This document shows positions 1-51,432 of a stretch of DNA of 64,000 bases, piece by piece; within the stretch, counting starts at the first letter, position 1, and each line of letters begins with the position of its first letter. Under the pieces are notes generated by a model. The model was not told the DNA's origin. It saw only the letters and a program-made list of their open reading frames with translations, and searched no databases. This DNA comes from Dromiciops gliroides (taxonomy: Eukaryota > Chordata > Mammalia > Microbiotheria > Microbiotheriidae). Position numbers and translations under genes: made by a program. The stretch lies in assembly GCF_019393635.1 (NCBI RefSeq), contig NC_057864.1, positions 441,500,322-441,564,321 on the forward strand. The letters are read 5' to 3'.

Positions 1-68
1 ATGAATAACTTCAGCCATGCTCTCATTGTTTCTATCTATTCCCTTTGTCACTTCCCATTCATTTTGAA

Positions 69-242
69 TAAATATTCTTTTTTTTTTTTTTTGGCGGGGC
101 AATGGGGGTTAAGTGACTTGCCCAGGGTCACACAGCTAGTAAGTGTCAAGTGTCTGAGGCCGGATTTGAACTCAGGTCCTCCTGAATCCAGGGCCGGTGC
201 TTTATCCACTGTGCCACCTAGCCGGGCCCCCCCCCCCCCCGC
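69..242 (-). mobile_element. marsupial SINE
   Basis: Flanked by target duplication CCCATTCATTTTGAA (54-68 and 243-257). The head, at the right end, has grown into a C run on the + strand (about 227-240). Confidence 0.9.
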
Positions 243-249
243 CCCATTC

Positions 250-950
250 ATTTTGAACCTTCTCCTGAAGATCCCAACTCAATCTGCACCTCCAAGACTC
301 TCAGCAAATGACCTTACCTTCCACTTCAAGGGAGTATCAAGAACTCTCCAGTGTTTCCCTCAGTTCTTCTTATTACTTCCCCCTCTTCCTTTAGAACTTG
401 TCTCCATTTTCATACCAATCTTCTCCTTCACTCCTGTTCTGACTATTGCTAATTCTTCTAACCATGTACTTCATCCCATCCCCTCTTTTCCACCAATTAT
501 CTCTGATTATTTTCCATCAATCATATCCCTGCCTACCAAAGCACTTAAAACTTCTTTTTCCATTAAAGAAAAATCTTCCCTTGTTCCTACTGTCTTATTT
601 GTCTTCTCTCTGACATTCCCCTGTCATTCAGAACTTTGCCCGATCTGACCCCAGCTTACCATTCCGGTCAAAAGCTTGGTTTCCTTTTCCTTCCCCAGCA
701 CCTGCCAATCTCTCCACTTTCCTCCCATCTCCTGTGGGTGACATCTTGCCTTTCAAAACCCTGTTCAAATACTACTTCTTCCAAGAAGTTTTTGTTTACT
801 TCTCCATCAAGAAGGCATTTCTCCATCTTCTGATGACAGAGCATGTGACATCCCTCTTACATATTTTTCAAAGTCTAAATTGTATCATATTTGTGTAGAT
901 ATTTATCTCACCTACTAGATTGTGAACTCCTCAGGGCATTGCACACTAAA
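250..950 (+). mobile_element. L2-type relic
   Basis: TTCAAATACTACTTCTTCCA followed by CTAGATTGTGAACTCCTC near 918 resembles an L2 3' end. The left part is weak. Confidence 0.5.
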
Positions 951-1514
951 TGTTTGTGGAATCAAACCAGTTCTTATAGCTCTAACATTCTAGAATTCTA
1001 TTTAGTCACTTTTTGATGAAGTCTTACCAGAAGTAATAAGCAATTTTTTTCTCCTAATGTGAGCTGACCATGAAGCAAATGAAGGATTAACAGTTACCCC
1101 TAAGACCAGAATGCCAAAAAGCACAGTGTCTGCAGGTGAACAAAAGGCTCATTATATGTTCATAATAAAGACCTTGTTTCCCAAGACAGTCTTTGTAATT
1201 GCTTCTTATGCCTCGTGAACTAAACTTGTCCAGGCAACCCCTCTCTTTGTGGTAGAAAAATGTGACTTAATTCCACAGCATTCAAGGCATTACTGAGTGT
1301 GTGAGATTACTCACGTTTTCTTTAAGCATATATGTGATTTGGAATGTAATTGTTATTTTCATAAATCCAACTAAAACTTTGCTTCTAAAGATTGAAAGAA
1401 GTTCTAAAGAATGAAGAGTCTTCTAAAGAACATTTCCTGGAACTTATCATAAACACTTTACTGAAATGTTATCTCATATTTAAATATATAGGGAGAGAGT
1501 TTGAGAGTTTCTCT

Positions 1515-2075
1515 CCCCTTTTTCTCTGCCTCACTCTCATTCTTCTTATTCTATTTTCCACAAAGCAGATATTCCTAAAATACAGGTCTGACCATGTCAT
1601 TCCATTGCTTAAGAAGCTTCAACCACTCCCTATTGCCTCTGGATAAAACAAACTTCTTGGATTGACATTTAAAACACTTCACAGTAATATGCTCATTGCA
1701 TATTACTTCCATTTACGTAGATACTTTATACTGCTACCACATGGGTCTATATGCTGTTTGCTTCTCCTTGTCTCTGCAAAGGCTGTCTCCCCATCCCTAG
1801 AATTCACAACCTCCTCAGGCTTGCCTCTTGGAGTCCTCAGCTTCCTTCATGGATTACTTCCTACAGGAGGCCTTTTTGATACCCATGGTTCCTAATGCCC
1901 TCTCTCCTGCCCTCAGATCCCTTCCATTGTATTATATAAATTGTGCATTTGTTCATCAGTGTCCATGTTGTTTCCCTTAATAGTATGTAAGCTCCTTGAG
2001 GTCAGGGATGGTAGTGTTTTTGGTTTCTCATCCATAATCCTTAGAATCTGGCACAAATTAGATGCCTTAATAGTA
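1515..2075 (+). mobile_element. L2 3' part, sense
   Basis: AGGTCTGACCATGTCATTCC, CTCCCTATTGCCTCTGG and GTAAGCTCCTTGAGGTCAGG in the right order for the L2 RT end and 3' tail. Confidence 0.75.
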
Positions 2076-2767
2076 AATGTTTGCGGAAAAGATGAAAGAA
2101 TAAAAAGGGCATCAGTATTTTTCCAGCCAAATTCCAGACCAAAGATAAATTTTACACATAGAGTAAAGTAAACTGTCTGGTATTTTTATGTTGACCTGGT
2201 TAATGTAAGCCTTAAAGTGTAATATAAATGATGTTTGTACTAATAGCAATAGTATATATTTTTTATTATTTAAAAAATAAACTTGTGAAATCCTTCAAAT
2301 GTTTATTGAGAGATGTATTCCTGTGTACTTTGAGACAGGCATCAGTTTAAATGGGTCTACTGAATTTTCTGTCATTTCCTAGACTCTGAAATACCTTGCC
2401 TGACTATCAAATTCATATTTTATTTTTCTGCCACATAGCAAATATGATGAATCAAGTATTGTTGTACTAACTGGAATTATTAGAATTTAATGTTAACTTG
2501 CTACCAGGTAGACATATGGGTAGAATAAGCACTTATTAGGAATAGAACACTATGTTCAGAATTTCTGCAACAGAGCTTAGTAGTTTACATTTTTCTTAAT
2601 GTGTTTGTGTTCAAGCTTGAACTCTGATACATACTTAGAAGCTTCAAGTTTATAATTTTACTGCAGGATTATAAAATATTAGCTAACTAAATGCTGACTG
2701 TTAGTCATTTTGTTGTATTTTCATCAAGAAATAAAGGTAAAATTCCAATTTTTCTTTTTTCACTTAG

Positions 2768-41423
<38,656 letters not shown>

Positions 41424-43420
41424 CTGTCTAATATTGAAAAGAAGAAAATTTCTCCTTTTTTTGTTTGAAAAAAAAAAAGCAGCATTTTCCCAAAAAAGTC
41501 TGAAAATGGGCATAAACAACACATTTTAATTTGATCACTAAGTTAACTAAGCTGCATGAAGGACTTCTAGGATTGCTCAGAATCCGCCTCCCTGTCCCTC
41601 TTCTTTCTCTCTCCCCTACCTAATGTCCCTGACCTTCAGGAAGGTGGTAAACTGCTGCTCATTTGCCATTGCACTTCTAAGGCTTTCAGATTGTATTGTG
41701 AGTGTCTGAACAAAATGATGTCTATATTGCCAATGTGACCATGACTCATTCCTTGTACTTGTGCCAAGTTATCTACTGTATCTTGTCTGTTTTAGCCTCC
41801 TCTGACATTTCTCCAGCAATGGAAAAGCAAGACTTGGTTTGGAAGTCGATGTTTTCAATAGCATGTTGCATGTTTACAGAAAGAAATATTTGCATTCTTG
41901 CTGATCATCAAGGAGGAGGTTCTGTTAATTCATCATTGAAAGGTGATAATGGCCTCTTCAAAAAGCCACTGACAGTCCCCCGAATTGGCATTTCCAAATG
42001 ATTTTTTAAAAAAATAAAGCCCCAAACCACCATCACTTTTAAAGGAAAAATATATTGATTCAAGCTAGTGTCTTAACTCCTGCAAAATACTTTTTTTTTC
42101 AATCTAATTTGTTAAAAATGATTCCAACAACTCTTAACTAAAAATACATTGTAACCTACAATTTTTGGTTAAAAGTCATTAAGCAGTAAAAAGCTTACTT
42201 CTTGTTTTCTTCAGCCTTGATATAGTTGAAGTACCTCATTTCATAATGATATTAGAAAGCATGTGAAATATCTCCTGTTGCTGATTAAGGCAACATACTA
42301 CCACTTCTTTGTTTCTGAATAGTTGTTATTAAAAGTCATTATACTTTAGTAGGGACTGTAGTTGAAAAATCAAGATATTTTGCAGGTTTAGATGGGGCTC
42401 CAGTCATTATAACAATATCAGCATTCATACACAGATTGAGTAACAATTTACTTGTATGAGCTTCATCATTTATAGAAACTCTAGGAGTGAGAGAACACCA
42501 GTGTGAACTCTGCTTAGTTCCTTCCACAAGGTCTCCTCTCAAAGAGGCCCCATCCAATTTGCAGATAGCAGGGTAGTCTATATCAAAAGCAGAGAACACT
42601 TATCTACTTGGACTTTCACGTTAAGTTTTTGTAGATACGAACTTCTCATTAGGAGACGTGTGCTCAGTTTGTGTGCGTTTTATAAAAATTTTAGAGTCCA
42701 GTCAAACAAAACTAGCTTGGTTGGAAGGTAGGGCTAGATGCAGTTTTGAATATATAAAATAGCTATAGGTTTTTTCCATTCCCTAAAACATTCAGTAGTC
42801 AATTTAAATGAAAAAATCATTTCAGAATATGTAGTTTTTATAGGGCATTTTACTTGTCCTATAACAACATCACACTCAGTCCATCTTGTTGCTACAAGAT
42901 ACACCATTCACAAAGCCTTCTCTCTTAGTGTCTGACTGTGAAGCTCTTTCATATTCCTGAATTTAACCACTGTAGATATGAAATGTCTCCTTGAGTAAAT
43001 TTTTTGGATCTCTTTTTCATTGAGTTATCTGCACACACTTCTCATAACCCCTTGATTATAGAACACAGTTAGGAGATATGCTGTAAGTTAAGCATTTAGT
43101 GCCACCAAACTGGTTTATTTTCCCTATAGTCCACAACTCTACAATGAATTTCTCTTTTGTTTTTAAATGTGACATAACTCTGATGTCATATGTTGTCAGT
43201 CCGATGTGGCTCTTCCTTTCTAAGAACCTGTCTCTGTACTTAATGTATCACAACTTAGCAACATGGCCTTGGGATGCTAAGCAAACATGGACGTGCCGGT
43301 TGTAAATGTTTATATATTGTACAGTACCTTTATATATACTTGAGGTTCTGATTAGAGAGAGAGAACTGTAAATCGCTCGTTATTTTTTATATAGATAATA
43401 TTAAAAAAAAAAGTTCATGG
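41424..43420 (+). other. MAGI3: MAGI3 long-isoform 3' UTR (end uncertain)
   Basis: About 2 kb after the long-isoform stop that is free of recognisable SINE, L1 or L2 sequence, in contrast to everything to its right. AATAAA occurs at 42013-42018, and ATTAAA at 43400-43405 is followed by a GT-rich stretch. The second site is preferred as the distal end because single-copy A/T-rich sequence continues up to the SINE at 43649. The true cleavage site cannot be read from the sequence alone. Confidence 0.6.
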
Positions 43421-43648
43421 TCTTTGGTTCTTATTCTATAAAATGCATTTGTTGTCCCTTTTGTATGGCTGTAATGTTCTCTGTTAGAGCCCTTTATTCA
43501 CTTAATCTAAATTACTCACACATACAGATTTTGTCTGTCCAAAATAACAAATGTTCATGAGTCCTATCGGGGGAAAAAAAAGTTACTTGTAATGAAAACT
43601 TTGCTTCTGCAGGAATCTTTATATAAAGCTTAAGATTAAATGATTGAG

Positions 43649-43799
43649 GGGGTGGCTAGGTGGCACAGTGGATAAAGCACCGGCCCTGGATTCAGGAGGA
43701 CCTGAGTTCAAATCCGGCCTCAGACACTTGACACTTACCAGCTGTGTGACCCTGGGCAAGTCACTTAACCCCCATTGCCCCGCAAAAAAAAAAAAAAAA
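43649..43799 (+). mobile_element. marsupial SINE, first of tandem pair
   Basis: Target AGATTAAATGATTGAG at 43633-43648 is repeated at 43800-43815 before the next SINE. Marks the right border of the MAGI3 3' UTR. Confidence 0.93.
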
Positions 43800-43815
43800 A
43801 GATTAAATGATTGAG

Positions 43816-43945
43816 GGGGCAGCTAGGTGGCACAGTGGATAAAGCACTGGCCGTCGATTTAGGAGGACCTGAGTTCAAATCCAGCCTCAGACACTTGACA
43901 CTTAATAGTTGTGTGACCCTGAGAAAGTCACTTAAACCTCACCTG
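43816..43945 (+). mobile_element. marsupial SINE, second of tandem pair, tail lost
   Basis: Head and body present; no A-tail, and the sequence passes into MIR-like DNA (43945-44150). Confidence 0.88.
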
Positions 43946-44150
43946 TGACCTTCCTGATCGTGTGACCATGGGCAGGTCATAGATTCAGAGCTGGAAGGGG
44001 CATTAGAGTCCATCTCTAGGGGAGAAAACTGAGGCAGAAAAAGGGTGATTTGCCCAGCTTTCCATAGCTCGTGTCTGACTTGTGATTAGAACTCAGGTCT
44101 TCCTGACTCCCAGTCTGTGCTCTGTGCTCTGTGTGCTGCGCCCTGGAATC
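43945..44150 (-). mobile_element. MIR-like fragment
   Basis: GAAAACTGAGGCAGAAAAAG and TTAGAACTCAGGTCTTCC; joins directly to the truncated SINE at 43945. Confidence 0.5.
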
Positions 44151-44868
44151 ATGATCCCTCAACAACTTTCGGTTTCTTCATACATAACATGGGAATTGTA
44201 ATACCCATAGTACAGGCCTCATAGGATCAGCTAAGAAAATGCGCAAAAGTTTGTGTGGGTGTCACGTTGTCACATTTTTATGCTTTTCAGCTTCAAAGAA
44301 ACAGTTTTCTATTTACTCTCTCCAGCTCCCTACCTTTGGGGGGAAGCCCCCAAATCTTCTTTCTATGAACTCTTTAGAGCTTATAAGGGGAGTGAGGGAT
44401 TTTTGGTGGTTGTTTTTTGTTTTTTTTTCCTTCAAATTTCCATAGAACTGTCCCCCTAAGTTGGCTGTGTTTATAGACAGATGCAATTTCCACAGGGCAG
44501 ATTTCATTTTAAAATGAAAAGGGTCTACATTATTCCATTTAAACACAATTTGGCTCCTTGTCAAAAGATCATATCCAGGTACATACCTGAGAGAGCAAGG
44601 GGGGAAAGCGCCCTCCCCACTTTGACCTGTGCTTGGTCCTGAAACTAACCCCAAAGTGCCAGGTTCACCCTAAAGACACAACAGTCCTGTAGGGATGAAT
44701 GGCCTAGCCAAGTGAAACAGTACACACCTAGAACGAGTTTTAAAGAAATGGATAAAGCTTTAAATGAGCATATATTCTCACCTTTCACACTCTGGGGGAT
44801 TTTTTGGAAGGCAGATCAATGGCATTACATACTAGATAGATGAAAATGGACTGAAAAAGTATCATTTG

Positions 44869-45018
44869 GGGCAGCTAAGATGGCACAGTGGATAAAGCAC
44901 CTGCCCTGGATTCATGAGGACCTGAGTTCAAATCTGGCCTCAGATACTTGACACTTACTAGCTGTGTGACTCTGGGCAAGTCACTTAACCCTCATTGCCC
45001 TGCCAAAAAAAAAAAAAT
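44869..45018 (+). mobile_element. marsupial SINE
   Basis: Target duplication GTATCATTTG at 44859-44868 and 45019-45028. Confidence 0.92.
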
Positions 45019-45114
45019 GTATCATTTGCCAGCCTGGTGGCAGGAAATTCCAGAACAGAGCACCTTCCCTCCACCCCCTCACCTTCCCCCTCATCGGAAT
45101 TGGGAGATAGAATG

Positions 45115-45215
45115 TCACATGGAAAGAAAAAGAAGGAGGCCAGTGTCACTGGATCAGAGAGTCAGTCGAGGAGGATTTAAAAAGACTGGAAAGGTAGGAG
45201 GGAGCTGGGTAGTGT
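45115..45215 (-). mobile_element. L2 RT fragment, antisense
   Basis: GGCCAGTGTCACTGGATCAG and AAGACTGGAAAGGTAGGAGG match the stretch at 51900-51965. Confidence 0.6.
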
Positions 45216-45912
45216 CCCAGATGGGGATATCTTCCCTCAATGACGCGTACAAAGAATGGGGACTGTTCGAAGCATGGAATGGTGTAGGAGCCTATGCTTC
45301 ATAGGCTCATAAATTTAAGAACTGGAGCCCCCTTCTTTATAGATGAAGCCATTCTAATAATGAGTGACCAAGCTAGGATTAGAGCCCAGGTCCTCTGATC
45401 TAAACAGCAGGCATTCTCCATTGTGTCTAAATGGTACAAAAATTAAGAAGAATGAGAACAAGCCTTACCAAAAAAAATACATTTCTGCAAGATCAAAGGA
45501 ATATTCTGAAGTAATTTGACATTATCTTTAACATGCACCATAGTCTGTGAAACACCATTAACTTTGAAGCAGCTCTTTTCTGGTTATGTATTTAAGGTGT
45601 TTATTTTAGTTCATAGAATTACAGTGTGCTTCAAATAAGTCATAATTCTATGAAAACTATAATTTCTATTTTAGATAGCAGAATTAGTTTAAGTTGCCCA
45701 CCAGCTTGGATCAGCTTTCCTGTTGCTATGCAACCTTTGAGGCTTAACTGACATAAAAATATGAAGAAGAGTTATTTATGTTCATTTGATATTGAAATTC
45801 AATACATAGGAATGGATTTGAATTCTGAGAGCTTTGGGACCACAGCTAAATGCTAGAACAGTAAGATCCAAATAGACACTTCAATCTGGAGTGGCAGTAT
45901 TCTCCTTATGTT

Positions 45913-45962
45913 TCTTAATAGAAATACATATATACATACACATATATATGTATATATATGTA
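45913..45962. repeat. TA/CA simple repeat
   Basis: ACATATATACATACACATAT and similar steps. Confidence 0.85.
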
Positions 45963-46199
45963 ACATTTAGAATCATTTTGTGCAGCACCATACTTGGTTC
46001 ACTTCAGTCTACAATATCCATGACAAGTTGTCTTACCATTAATACACTTTCAGTAATCTCCTCTCCAATATCATGAAGCTTTCACTTGACATCTGGTGGT
46101 TGGGGACTTGGTATCACAAGAGATTTTATACTCCATTCCTAGAGGATGGGGAAGGTTCTTGCCCCCAGGATAAGAGTTCCAAAGGTGAGTGGATGAACT

Positions 46200-47240
46200 A
46201 CCCATGTACACTTAACGTGGCCTAAATTTTTTTCCAAGAATCTGTCAGGCTCATTGGTCTATAGTTCACTGACCTCATCCTTTTCCCTTTTTCGAAAATT
46301 AGAATATTTGTGCTCCAATTTCATTCTTCAGGATATTTCAAAGATCACTGACAGCCACTCAGATCACATCTGCTGGCTCTTCCAGTATCCTAGGATATCA
46401 TTTATTCAAGGTTGGTCACTTGACTTCATTGAGAGGCACTATATACTGTCTGACCATCTGACTTATCTTGCAGTTTTGCTCCCTACTTATGGTTATTCTT
46501 CCTAATCCAAAGATGATTCTCTTTGGGAAAGAAAAGAGTTGAGTAGTTCAGTCTTCTTCCTACCATCCATTATCTACACCAAGGTTCTTTATTACATCTT
46601 TGATTCTCCTCTTGTACCTATTATAGGTCTTTGGGGGGGGGGGATGTTTTGTTTTGTTTTGTTTTGAGGGCTAATGAGGGTTAAGTAACTTGCCCAGAGT
46701 CACACAGGTAGTAAGTGTCAAGTGTCTGAGGCTAGATTTGAACTCAGATCCTTCTGAATCCAGGGCTGGGGCTTTATCCACTGTGCCACCTAGCTGCTCC
46801 CTGTTTTTTGCTTTTTTTTTTAACAAAATACAATCCCTTTTGTTATCCTTACTATTTATTGCCAACCTTACCTCATTTTAGGGCATTTAGGGCAATTCTT
46901 ACAGGATGATGCTACTCTTGCCTTCAGCTCTTGGTGAACCATCCTTCTATCTTCCCGATGTGTCTTTTTAAAATCTCTGGTTTGTGAATAAAGCTCTTTG
47001 TAATATGCTTCTTGTCTCTTTAGGCACCCTCCCTCCTAATGGAATCATGTCTGTCTGTATCTTCAGAATTTCATTCTTGAGTGCTTCCAATCCACTTGGG
47101 CTACAGTTTCCTCTTCAGAATATTAGGCCATTGCATCCCATTTATCCTTTATCGGAGCCTTTTGAAATTTATAATCCAGGCCGTGTGTCAAATTATACCT
47201 GGCTTTCCTCTTATCGATTACAAATTCTAAAATGAAATAA
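46200..47240 (-). mobile_element. CR1/L3 RT relic, antisense, split by a SINE
   Basis: AATCTGTCAGGCTCATTGG, CAGATCACATCTGCTGGCTC and TTGACTTCATTGAGAGGCAC follow the order of the CR1/L3 reverse transcriptase read backwards. Confidence 0.65.
46639..46801 (-). mobile_element. marsupial SINE inside a CR1/L3 relic
   Basis: Tail of repeated GTTTT units at the left, head GCTGCTCCC at the right. It interrupts the CR1/L3 text at 46200-47240. Confidence 0.9.
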
Positions 47241-47463
47241 TGCTCACACCCTCCCAAGATTCCCATCATTTCTACCTGAGTAACAAATTGCTTCTTTCTT
47301 GGTCATAATTAGGGCCAGATTAATAGTTGTCTTTGCTGTTCCCTCCACTTTTTTGAAGGACGATTTCCATTTTACCGGTAAAGAAGCCCACAAATTTATC
47401 AGCAATTCTACTTTTATCCAAGAGAATCCTCAACAGAAGCATGATACAGTGGAAAGAGCATTG

Positions 47464-47737
<274 letters not shown>

Positions 47738-49111
47738 CATTGGACTTAGAGTCAAAAGACATGTCATCTTTGTTAAGTCCCTTACTTTCTAAACTATGCC
47801 ACAGTTTTCTCATCTGTAAAATGAGAGGATTAGACAAGATAATCCTGTAAGATTTCTTTCAGTTCTAAGATTATCTACGTCCAGGTAATTGAAATTCCCT
47901 AATTCTCTGTCATGCCCTTCATACCAGGTTTCTTAAAATTTCCCAAAACCCTCATCTACTGATTCTCTCTTGTCTTGGTGATCTCAAATTTACCCCTATA
48001 ACAATACCACTGTTTCTATCCCTGTTCTTCACCAAAATACTCTCCACTGTATTCTTCTCTACAAGTTCCTGGATCATCTTCCATGAATTCATATATACTA
48101 TACCGTGCTAACACCCTTTTATTTATGCTATTCCTTTTGAATAAAATAGACCCACTCTTTCCTTACAATCCAAACCTAATTTCATTAGTAAAGGGAATTT
48201 CCAGTGTAAAAACTCCCTCCACTAATGAAGATGGGTAACCCATCTGTAATCCACCCCTCAGTAATTTAACAACCTCCGTCCCCTACTCTGACTTCACTTT
48301 CTTCCCTTCCCAGTTTAGGTAAGCAACCCTACATTTTACTGGCCAACCCCTTGCTACTCTGACCTATTGACAGTCATCCAAACCAAATTGTGGATTATGA
48401 CTCCCACCATCTGCCTCCTCTGTTTTGGTTTTTGGGTTTTTTATGTGCTGCTGAACAGAGCTGGAAAGAATCATGCAACTCTGCTGACAAGTCCACTACA
48501 CTTGTCTTGATTTTAATGTGGCCCACACTGCAAGAGGTCATCCTTCTATTTCTCCCTGATTCTCTTTCCCACTTCCCACAGTCTTCTGAAGCCTGGCACT
48601 CTACCCCTCTAAACATCACAAGTTGAGTACCTCACCTTGATTGCCCTCTTTCTCTTCACTGTCTCACAAATCCTTGACATAAACTCCCATTATCTCCTTT
48701 ACTCCAGCCTCTTTTGAAAAAGTGGCCCTTCTTCCCAAGGCTAACTCCTCTGCATATAACTTTAATCCTATCTACTACCTCTTCCAACAAATTCCTCCCA
48801 TCATCATTCCTCTTCTCATCTATATTTTCAATCTCACTATCTACTAATTTCTTCCCTATAACCTACTAACATAGCCAAGTCTCCCTCATCCTTAGGAGGG
48901 GGAAAATGATTGTAGACTCTAGAAAGTCCCACAAACCAACATCCTGTATTTTTCCTCCCTTTCTCAGCCAAACTAGAAGAAGCCGTCTACACCTTCTTCT
49001 TTCACTCTCCTCAATCCTTTGCAATCTCCTCACTCAATTGAAATTGTTGTTTGCAGAGTTACTGCTAATGATCTTAATTGCCAGGTGAGATAACCCTTTC
49101 TCCTCATCCTC

Positions 49112-49326
49112 CCAAATTTTGTCATTTCTATATAATATCTCTTGGACATAAAACATTTTCTCCTTTGCTTTCACTTAGTAATACTGATTAAAGCATTGTC
49201 TGATGCTAGAAAGTCTTTAGCTTTTGGCCCAGAAAGGCTCATCTTTAGCAACTCTTTCCATATTCATTTTATTAATATCAGTTGTCCGTGCGTGGATCAC
49301 TCTAAGTGGAAAGAGGTCATCAGGTT
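49112..49326 (+). repeat. direct duplication, copy 1
   Basis: 215 bp that recur without length change 740 bp to the right. Shared blocks include CCAAATTTTGTCATTTCTAT, TAGAAAGTCTTTAGCTTTTG and ATCACTCTAAGTGGAAAGAG. Confidence 0.9.
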
Positions 49327-49678
49327 TGACTGCAGTGTTTGGCATTTTGTCAACTACCACTTCTTCCTGGATAGTCCTCTCTGGCTTTTCATGACAGTCC
49401 TCTTCCTTGGTTCTCCTGTGTAAATGCTCTTTCTCAGTTTCCTTTGCTGGCTCATCATCCATATCCTGCCCTGTAACTAAGGGCATGATACCCTAAAGCT
49501 TTGTCCTAGACCCCTTTTTCCACAACTCGGTTTCTCATCTAGGAGATTCCCAGATCTATAAATTCATCCCTAGTCTCCCTTGAGCGCCAGTGCTGCATTA
49601 TCAGATGATTATTGGACATTTTAAATGTGATTTATATAGGCATGTCAAACTCAACATATCCAAAACAACTCATTATCT

Positions 49679-49712
49679 TGTGTGTGTGTGTGTGTGTGTG
49701 TGTTGTGTGTTG
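49679..49712. repeat. (TG)n microsatellite
   Basis: About 12 TG units with two TTG interruptions, inside the L2-type relic. Confidence 0.93.
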
Positions 49713-49851
49713 TCATTATCTTTCTAATCAAACCCACTCCTTTTCAAACTTCTCTTGCTTCTGTAGAAAGTACTGCTTACCATCGAATTACTCAGTTTCT
49801 CAGCCTTGGTATTATCCTTGACTTTTCCTATTCCACGTATTCAGTCAGTTG

Positions 49852-50066
49852 CCAAATTTTGTCATTTCTATATAACATCTCTTGCACACAAGGCCTTTTC
49901 TCCCTTACCTTCACTCAGTAATACTAATGAAAGCATTGCCTAATCCTAGAAAGTCTTTAGCTTTTGGGCCAGAAAGCCTAATCTTTAACGATGCTTTCCA
50001 AATTCCTTCTGTTAACATCAGTTCTCCATGCAGGGATCACTCTAAGTGGAAAGAGGTCACCAGGTT
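49852..50066 (+). repeat. direct duplication, copy 2
   Basis: Second copy. Its left edge sits where the L2 RT order expects it (after the ILDFS block), so this is probably the source and 49112-49326 the inserted copy. Confidence 0.88.
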
Positions 50067-50612
50067 GGACAATTCTTTGGAGGCTTTCCATCGTGTCATG
50101 AATACATGACCCAGGAAGATGGCAGATGATGGAATTTGACAGTCAAGTTGTGTTGATACTCCTCAGCAGGATATTCCCTGGTCCCTACCCCCTACTTCTA
50201 CTCTTCTGCCCATTGCTATTCTTCTCTCCTGAAGGTGTCTGTGGATTCACCTTGTCCTTCAAAGCATGAGAAGTTGGTTCTTCCAGAGATACTCCAATTC
50301 CCCTTTGTGCAAGAAGAGCTTCCTGTTTATAGCTCCAAACATCAAATAGTTCTTCCTTCTCTGTCACATTTTTCTACATTGCAGATGACACAGATGAGAA
50401 TTCTTCCACTCATTTTTACATCATTTTTTTTTCTTCAGTTTCCTTCCATTCCTTCAAGGAACAGTTCATTCTCCCCAATCACTAGGAAAATGCCTGAAAA
50501 AATGACCTGAATCTCCCATTACTCCCAGGCTCTAGATACTGTGTCATTGCCCCCATCTCAATAGAAATTCCACACTTCCTCTTAGATACAACTATGTTAA
50601 AAAGTCATTTAG

Positions 50613-50732
50613 GGGGCAGCTAGGTGGCGCCGTGGTCTTGGATTCAGGAGGACCTGAGTTCAAATCTGACCCCAGACACTTGTGGTCACTGTGTGACCTT
50701 GGGCAAGTCACTTAACCCCCATTGCCCCACAA
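50613..50732 (+). mobile_element. marsupial SINE, internally deleted
   Basis: Target duplication AAAAAGTCATTTAG at 50599-50612 and 50733-50746. Lacks the segment between GCAGTGG and TTGGATTCAGG and part of CTTACTAGCTG. Confidence 0.92.
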
Positions 50733-51432
50733 AAAAAGTCATTTAGATTTTTTATCTGTCATATGGGGGGGGGGGAGAACACTTTTCTTAAAATAACAAG
50801 CATGATATCAAGGAAATTAGCAGATGTACTTCCATCACCTATAGGATAGTCAAGAGACTTCCATCTCCTCCCAACCTTACCAGGGATGGAAAGGTGGGTA
50901 CAATTTTACCTTCTCTGCAGAGCAGAAGACAAGCAATGAATGTGTCTCCAGAAACCCCTCAGTCCTTTTGCACCAATAAGATCTGGAAAAACTAGAGACC
51001 CCAGCTTGGTGTGCAATGAAAATGACACAGGAACCAATTGAGACCAGGAACTCTGCTGCTTCTTACTCATGTTTGATAGTGGTGGGCAGAGATCTCAGAA
51101 CCTTCCACCTTCCTCTTCTTGGGCTCATTGTGTGACCAGTGTTCAGACAGGGTGACCCTCAGTGTCAGCACACCCAATGGGAAGAGCACAGCCAACAACA
51201 CTCCCATAGTATGACAGTAATAGTAATTCTAATATACCATCAGCATTTTTTAATCATGATTCCATATGGCTGAGTTACAGAACACCACAGTCTGAAGGAT
51301 TGAATGAGTAGGTCATTCAAAAGGCAATGTTGAAGTACATTGCAGGTGTCTATAGACTGTAACATATTCCTAAAAATTGTGGAGAAACAAATGACATCAT
51401 GAAAGAAATGTGTGATTGAAAAACATAGTGGG

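Larger units (their letters stand above)
1..2767 (+). other. MAGI3: MAGI3 intron, upstream part
   Basis: Noncoding. It holds a SINE at 69-242, L2-type 3' relics at 250-950 and 1515-2075, and otherwise A/T-rich single-copy sequence with no recognised feature between 960-1510 and 2080-2740. Confidence 0.85.
47880..50520 (+). mobile_element. L2-type relic with internal duplication
   Basis: Pyrimidine-rich text with L2 RT landmarks: CTGCTAATGATCTTAATTGC (49062), CTCAGTTTCCTTTGCTGGC (49433), CATGTCAAACTCAACATATC (49641) and GCCTTGGTATTATCCTTGAC (49802). Borders are vague. Confidence 0.55.

Noticed and set aside
1..648. 215-codon open frame at the left edge
   Set aside because: It runs through an antisense SINE and pyrimidine-rich L2-like DNA; no domain, splice context or codon pattern supports it.
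42339..42599. 86-codon - strand frame in the 3' UTR
   Set aside because: No family likeness, no splice or poly(A) context; A/T-rich UTR gives such frames by chance.
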